NCBI GenBank assembly: GCA_037176845.1
Contig: JAYKXP010000062.1
Coordinates: 62,001 to 126,000 of the forward strand
Direction: 5' to 3'
Length of the DNA: 64,000 nucleotides
From: Paramarasmius palmivorus
Taxonomy: Eukaryota; Basidiomycota; Agaricomycetes; Agaricales; Marasmiaceae
Below, piece by piece: positions 57,518-64,000 of the stretch (position 1 is its first letter; every line of letters starts with the position of its first letter). Position numbers and translations under genes: made by a program. The notes beneath the pieces were generated by a model. It made no database searches. It was given only the letters and a program-made list of their open reading frames with translations, and was not told the DNA's origin.

Positions 57518-59830
57518 ATGTCCCTGTTCAACGAATCCTCGCGGTTCACTATCGAGGGAGGAAGCTTTATAGCTGTTGCTGGGTCTCAACATGTTTACAA
57601 TAACATAATACAATCCCAACGCAAGGAGCGAGCTCAGACAGTACTAGACCAGGTGAGTTGGGTTACATGGAAGATTCTCGGGGCTTGCTAATCATTACTC
57701 TTTAGTATCAACGGGTACCTACGGGAAAGGTCCATCTCAAGCGGAAACTTGCAGAGAGTGAAGTGAAGAGATGGGATACGAAAGGCTGGCGAGATGTGGA
57801 TGCTCGGCGGACTATCTGTGCTGCTGCTATTCGTGGTGAAGACAAGGGAGAGGAATTTTTGCACGTTCAGTATAGCGGTCCTGATGCTTTCAAAGTCAGG
57901 CTTCTTTCTCCTCGTCCTTCACTACACAGCCTAACTAATTTTTGTGTTCTCACAGGCATATGAACGAGACTTCAAGATTTTCTCTTCCGTCAAGTGAGCG
58001 GTGCACATCATCATTCTTAAGGTTTTTGCGAATCAATGGCTATTCAATAGGGATATTAATTATATTCAACTATTTGGGTATAGCGACTGGGAGGCATTAC
58101 CCACACTGATCTTCTATGACGGTAAGGCAAACGTTTTTTTAGATTTGTCGTTATGGCTATGCTAATTTGCTTGAAACGTATCGTAGCACTTGTGCCTGTA
58201 TCCCGGATTTGGGAGAGGAACAAGTTCTCGCCCATCTTATTCACATATTTTTCCTACCAAGTACGTCCACATTCATGCAACTTCTTCCCTCGTTATTCCA
58301 AATTAATCCCCTTTCGCAGGCGGTGGTAGCGCAAGGCTTACAGAGAGAATTGGTATGCCGACTAGTCCACAATATCTACCTTGGATTAATGATGTAATAT
58401 TTTAGCCACTTCCCGAACTCTGGGTTAATCCCAGAGACGGTGAATTATGCAGAGGTCCTTATGTGGAGCATGCAGCTGACCTCGTTTATGAGCCCCCTTC
58501 CTTTCTGAATGCTTCGAAGCCTGAGGATGGGCGTTCTTTCTTGACCCTTGGGACGTACGGCGACAACAATCTTCTTCTTGAGTACCTCAACGGAACACTT
58601 TCCACTGGCAACATTATTCGAGGAATTTGTCGATCCAATCAGGCGACATTCTATGCACCGGAAGATGAGGACGCGAAATCAATTTTGTCGTCTCTACCTG
58701 GCGCAGTATATCGAAGGACATCAATGGAGATCGTTACCCGGTATCCTGGAGAAGAACTGCAGTGGTATTACGAGGCGTTTGAGCGGTTTTCCGATATTCC
58801 GGATGTTCTTCGAGAAAGCATATGTAAAATGAAGGATGGATCAGTTAGGTGCGTCAGATACGGGTGTTGAATTCGAGAAGTGATTATCTGACTACCTGAA
58901 CTAACCACAAATACAGGATTACCTTAACGCGTTCAGGCCTTGAAGAACTTGGACCATTTGAAGTGTGTTATGTCTTGCGGCCTTGGGAATCATGGTTCGA
59001 CCTTGTGACTTCTTGGTTGTCGCAAGCACACGGCATATCTAGCCAGCTTGGACTTGGTCATCAGGATTGGAGAGAATATGGTGGGTTTGAAACATTATTC
59101 ATTATTTGTCCTGGAGTGACCCACTACTAACTGACGTTTCACAGCCGTATTTTGCACCTTTAGGCTGATTTTCAAATGTGAACAGCGAGCATGGCAGACA
59201 GCCAAAAGCCAAAAGGACCTCCACGCTGAGATGCCGTTTTACCTTTTCATTCGACCTATCCCTCGCCCTTACTGCGATGAGAATAAATGGAAGGATTGGT
59301 TCAGTGAAAGAAAGTACTACTGGTCGCTCGACGACTCCGGAACAGAGGAGATTTCAGTGAACGCAAGTCTGGATTGGGGACTTCCATCCTTCGAGACTAC
59401 CTTGGGAGTGTGGCACACGTGGTGGGACTACAACGTCTACGATGCAATCCAGATGGTTCATCATACCCAGGGATTTGAGCACACATCATTGGACCTTGCT
59501 ACGTCCCTTGGCGACACAATCCTCGATGTTATATGCAGTAACCTGCGTTTTGAAGAGATCAAAGGTATCAGTGAGCCACTAGTTCTCGAATTTCGAATCC
59601 CGATGTTCTGATGTCTAGTAGAATGTTGCTTAGATCACAGTTCAATCTCCACGAACACTAATACCGACGATCTCACTTCACTCCGCCCTACCATAGACGT
59701 GAACAAATTTCTCGGACGGGCTGATGTCAATTCAGTCTCTTCCTCGTCTCAAGAAGGTATAGTAGACTCAGACGAGGATGTAGATATGGTCCTATACCCT
59801 CGTTTGTGCGCCGGGGTACACTTGGGATGA
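57518..59830 (+). CDS. Tandem family of unknown function with kinase-N-lobe-like half, copy 3
   Basis: Third paralogue. First exon FTIEGGSFIAVAGSQHVYNN. Kinase-like half: YQRVPTGKVHLKRKL, DARRTICAAAIRG, EFLHVQYSGPDAFK, AYERDFKIFSSVK, KDINYIQLFGYSDWEALPTL. Second half: LWVNPRDGELCRGP, LNGTLSTGNIIRGI, WLSQAHGISSQLG, PFYLFIRPIPRPYC, RKYYWSLDDSG, GLPSFETTLGVWHTWWDYN. The ATLSGFWL-type segment of copies 1 and 4 is replaced by a less similar AVFCTFRLIFKCEQ, so this part has drifted. The final exon (joined GTATCA...CTTAG) gives the longest tail: Ser/Thr-rich, then SSSSQEGIVDSDEDVDMVL, ending GVHLG at TGA 59828-59830. No stop codons or frame breaks found. Confidence 0.8.
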
Positions 59831-61642
59831 CTTGGCCAGAAAAAGTGGCTATGCTACCCGGGTCCATTACAGTCAAACCAGGTCTACAAGTGGTCTGCTG
59901 GTGCTGCGCCAACTCCTGGGTGTTCTAGAGTTCCCATGCAGGAAAAATAAAGTCGAAGGACACCTAGGAGACAGTGAGTTGACGCTTCAGGCCATAAAGC
60001 TTGAAGCTTGAAGCTTGAAGGATAGATATTTACTCCGCTGCATTTGCCGTAATTATGTGTCGTACAAGAAAAGAGTTTATCGCGTGTAGTCGCTGTTTAG
60101 AGCGAGTGCAAGGTGGACTAGGTGGAACTTTTTCACACTATTTCAAGTTGTCCCATTCTCGTTCAAGAGCGCAAGCAAGTTTTGCTACTCTTCCCGGAAA
60201 GTTCCGGCTTCGGCAACATCATCCGGCGTGAACTCTACCTCGGCGAGATACTATGTCCTAAGTAATCGGAGCGAGAGCTGGGCGTGCTAGTTGAATGTGA
60301 TGGAGTAGGTGGACTTTGGTGTGCTGTTTATCACCAACTTGAGTAAATTTGGGTGCTTCCAGAGTATCACGGGAATCCATAGATTTCGGAAATGCGTTGC
60401 CGCGATGACAGGACTTTTTCACGCTCCGCTTTATGCCGTTAGCGGCTTCGGCTGGGACATTTCCCCGGGTTGAAGCACGTCTTGCTAACGGACTGAAGTG
60501 ACAGAGGAAAGAAAAATCCATCACGTTTGGAGTATATGAGTTTACAGTATGTCCAGCGGGCTTTCGGTCAGGTAGAACTTACCGGCTGACATCGTCCAAA
60601 AGGCAGGCTGTCAACCGAAAAAGGAAGGAGCAAGAGTCACAACGTCACAGTGTGTGCGTGAAAATTTCCCTTTCCCAAATTGGTAAGCGTTCCTTCATCG
60701 ACAACTCCATCGTGTACCGGCGAGCGCAACTACCGGGACGCTTTTTGCTACGAGCCGTAATGTGTGAGTGAGTGTGTATCTCTCAATATACCTACACTAC
60801 TAATTCGACAGTGCAGCGCACAGGAATTTCCTTTGCAAGGTCAGATGAATTTGGCCAGTCGTGGACCATAACCTCAAGCTGTGGACGCAACTTTGCGACT
60901 TAGCCCGGGCGTGAAAGGCAAATCGGATCAACAAAGGAAGGTCTGTTCTCGTGTTTTATCGTTTATATGAAACTCGCCGTGACCGGAAGCCACGCCCGAT
61001 GAAGCTTTGACAACATCTAGAGTTTGTTCACAGCGATGTGACCAAAACCTTGTCGCGTCGACGAGCGGCGTTTCGAACAGGTCAAAGACGTTGGTAAGAC
61101 TCACGCTTCATAACTTTGCTATGTACTGCTTTGATTCAGACACCACATGGACAGGCAAATCCTCGGGTCCGGCTGTCTTCCACTCTATGGTCAAGGACAA
61201 CTGAGTGGGTTAGTTGGTAGGCGCAGAATCGGCATGCTCATGTATGCGAACGGATCTAGCTGCCCTTGCGCTCTAACAACTCCAAGAAGACCCTGGTATT
61301 CAAGTTAACTGTTGCTACATTGGCCGGATCACAACTACAGCTTTTGAATCGATGATTCATCAAGTACCGCAGCTGGGTCGCATGCTCATGGCGGGGACCG
61401 ACGACAGCATCTCGATGTTATTTCGGCACATGAACTCAATAGAAGCGATGCGGTGCTGTATTCCCGTCTGGTACGCATGACCAGAAGAATGATATAGTCA
61501 TGTCAATCTCTCCCTCTCTGACTCTTGCACATCAAGGATTGATTCTGGTATCGAACAGTACAGGGGCTCCTCCCGTCCCGGTACTAAAAACGTCGCAGAG
61601 GATACATTTCTTCCTTGCCTTTCTACCCCCACCTTCCCTACC
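59831..61642. other. Spacer upstream of array copy 4
   Basis: Contains a triple GCTTGAA tandem at about 60000-60020 and the second direct repeat. No gene supported. Confidence 0.45.
60622..60980 (+). repeat. Direct repeat upstream of array copy 4
   Basis: Second member of the direct repeat described at 56431-56850, with small indels. Marks the boundary of the segment duplicated to give copies 3 and 4. Confidence 0.8.
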
Positions 61643-63807
61643 ATGTCATTCGAAGGGTGTACAGGCATCATCGTCAATAACGGGATATTCAATACAGTCG
61701 CAGGACCTCAGCATAACTATCATGTTTGTGGAGACCTGGTACATGTTTCGAAGCACAAGAAAGGAAAGTGGAGAGTTTCGAAACAGGTACATTCATCGAT
61801 GAATCTGGTTAAGTGTCTTGCTAATACGCACCCTTCAGTACCGGGAGATACCAACAGGAAGTGTGTATCTCAAACGGAAACTTGCGCAGACTGGGGTGAA
61901 GATACCTTATCGAAAGGATTGGAGAGGATTGGAAGCTCATCGAACCATATACATCGCTACTGTTGATGATAAAGCGCGCGATTTTCTACATGTCCAGTAC
62001 AGTGGGCCCAACGCCGCCAAGGTTTGGATATTCCTCATTTGAATACTGTCAACGCTAATCCCTGCACTTATCCAGGCCTGCAAGCTGGATTTTGACGCTT
62101 TCTCGACTGTGAAGTGAGTGGTCTATTACACAATCCTGTGCATTGTAAACTGATTCTAACATAGGGATATCAACTACCTCCAGCTATTTGGCTACAGTAA
62201 CTTGGAGAGATTGCCTGCGCTGGTATTTTATGATTGTGAGGCATCTGTTGTAACTGCGTTGACTTCTCTGAACGATGTTGTAGCGTTTGTGCCAGTATCA
62301 CACATATTCGAACGAAACAGATTCTCATCTATCTTGTTCACATATCTGTCCTATCAAGTATGTTCAGATTGATTCCCTCGAATTACAACCAGATATAACT
62401 GTCTTCTCTTTGCAGGCGGTAGCGGTACAGAGGTTCGATGATCAAATAGTAAGCCGATTATACAAGAACTTCCCGATGCTGACAGATCAATCTCGGAATC
62501 GCAGCTGCTTCGCGAACTCTGGGCTGACCCAAGGACAGGAATGTTATACAGAGGACTCTATGTCGAAGACTCGTCCAACGTCATATATCAACCTTCTCTA
62601 CTCCAGACTGCACCAATGTTAAATGAAGCTCGTCCTTCCCTGACTCTACAATCATACAACGACACCATCAGTCTGTTTGACTACCTCAATGGAACACTCT
62701 CTACGAGCGGCATCATTCAAGGCATCCGCTTATCCAGTAGATCGACTCCCGACTGGCCAAATGACAGAGACGCAAAGTGGATCTTATCATTTCTGCCTGG
62801 CACAATTTACCGAAAAACTAATCTGGAAATCGTCGCCCAATATCCAGGAGACAGGAAGACATGGTATTATGAACTTCGGGAACGAGGGTCAATCATACCG
62901 GACGTTATGCAAGCAACCACTTTCAAAACAGCTGATGGATCAATGAGGTGCGTCTAGAATAGTGGCGAAGAGGTTATCTAGGCATTGATGGGAATCCCAG
63001 GTTCATGTTAAAATCGACGAGCCTGGAAAGTCTTAACTCGTTCGAGCTGCGCTATGCATTGCGACCCTGGGAGGCATGGAACGATATAGCGGATTCGTGG
63101 TTGTCGCAGGCGCATGGTATTTTTTGCCAGCTTGGGATTGGGACAGATGTACAGGGGGAATATTGTACGTGTTACCATAGTTCTCTACCTCTTTTAGCCA
63201 GCAGTGCTGACTTAACCTATGACAGCGACGCTGTTAAACCTTTGGCTAGAGTTTGAACGTATCGAGGAGAACGAAACATCCGACATTGGAGTCCGAGAGG
63301 ACATCTCGACCGATATACCGATTTACCTCTTCATCCGACCAATCCCTCGTCCATGCGATGACGAGGACAGATGGGATAATTGGCTGAGAGCGCCTAAGTA
63401 CTACTGGTCGTTCAACTCCTCTGGAGCAACAGAGATGTCCAATGTTGAACGGCTGTGTTTGGGACTTCCATCATTTACGACCACTATAGAAGTGTGGCAC
63501 GACTGGTGGGACCGCGATGCTTATGACGTCCTTGGAATGATCCATCGTTCAAAAGGTTTTGACCCTGTGTCAATGGCGCTTGCTAGATTGCTAGGGGGCG
63601 CTATACTCGAGGTCGTTGATTGCAAGTCGCGTTTCCGAGATGTCAAAGGTGATAGTGATTCAACTTCAAGTTATCATCTGCTGTTGTCCAAACCTCTACT
63701 TAAGCAGAACCTACAATGCAGATGAGGAAGCTATGGCCGTGGATGTCGATAATCCGACTTCAACATTTTCTGCGTTGTGCTTCAAGCCCGACTGCCCAAT
63801 CCTGTGA
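61643..63807 (+). CDS. Tandem family of unknown function with kinase-N-lobe-like half, copy 4
   Basis: Fourth paralogue, last in the window. First exon IIVNNGIFNTVAGPQHNYHV: the IEGG of the other copies is VNNG here. Kinase-like half: YREIPTGSVYLKRKL, EAHRTIYIATV, DFLHVQYSGPNAAK, ACKLDFDAFSTVK, KDINYLQLFGYSNLERLPAL. Second half: LWADPRTGMLYRGL, LNGTLSTSGIIQGIRL, WLSQAHGIFCQLG, TLLNLWLEFERIEEN, IPIYLFIRPIPRPCD, PKYYWSFNSSG, GLPSFTTTIEVWHDWWDRD. Last exon, joined GTGATA...TGCAG: DEEAMAVDVDNP, ending CPIL at TGA 63805-63807. In the LCRGP motif Cys is Tyr. Frame intact. The array may continue beyond 64000. Confidence 0.8.
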
Positions 63808-64000
63808 TGCGACGGAGCTCCATCCAGCCCACAGAGGTACTGTTCCTCACGAATCTCTTCTCTTTCCCCTGCTCAATCAGTTAGTTCCGAGTCCACGCAT
63901 TCAAGATGACTCATCGTTCTCCGTATTCCACGGCACAATGTTCCCTGATCATGGCAGCTCACTGCGATACTGTACACTTGCAATCAAATCACAATATGAT

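Noticed and set aside
1..64000. CRISPR arrays, bacterial operons, LTR retrotransposons or DNA transposons
   Set aside because: None seen: no regularly spaced repeats, no reverse transcriptase or transposase-like translation and no terminal repeats recognised; the window is fungal.

Overview
This is a eukaryotic (fungal) window, almost certainly an Agaricomycete (mushroom-forming Basidiomycota). Nearly every gene is cut by many short introns of about 45-75 bases, there are no bacterial-type operons, and several genes belong to families I know mainly from Agaricomycetes: a DUF6533-type membrane protein, a fruit-body-specific secreted protein, a DUF6593-like protein, HET-domain and Ser/Thr-rich single-pass membrane proteins, and an Agaricomycete-type multi-paralogue family of unknown function. 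Splice models were built by eye, joining exons at GT-AG (sometimes GC-AG) sites so that frame and family homology continue; no expression data were available.

Left part (0-22.7 kb), mostly single-copy metabolic and housekeeping genes: a HAK/KUP potassium transporter (-), an Rds1-like ferritin-fold protein (-), a flavin-containing monooxygenase (+), the first of two Gal80-like Gfo/Idh/MocA proteins (+), a 75-residue membrane protein (+), a 493-residue Ser/Thr-rich membrane protein (-), an Ayr1-like short-chain dehydrogenase (+), a small secreted Cys-containing protein (+), the second Gal80-like protein (+), and a head-to-head pair of Golgi/ER SNAREs, SEC20 (-) and TLG1/syntaxin-6 (+), with only 156 bp between their start codons. 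A DUF6533-type membrane protein (+) follows.

Middle part (22.7-43.4 kb), dominated by secreted or surface proteins: two same-strand DUF3455 secreted paralogues (-), an unresolved spliced membrane gene (-), a Gly/Ser-tailed membrane protein (+), the complex I assembly factor NDUFAF2 (-), a 97-residue membrane protein (+), a fruit-body-specific secreted protein (+), a tandem pair of secreted GH47 alpha-1,2-mannosidases (+), a HET-domain gene with an apparent frameshift (-), and a receptor-like single-pass protein (+).

Right part (43.4-64 kb), an accessory region: four intact-looking tandem copies, all on +, of a spliced gene family of unknown function whose first half looks like the N-lobe of a diverged protein kinase. 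The spacers hold two decayed copies of another small gene (44.4 and 53.1 kb), a direct repeat of about 0.4 kb before copies 3 and 4, an 82-residue spliced gene, and a DUF6593-like gene (-). The array reaches the window edge and may continue. It is the best candidate here for an undescribed system; a role in recognition or defence is only an inference.
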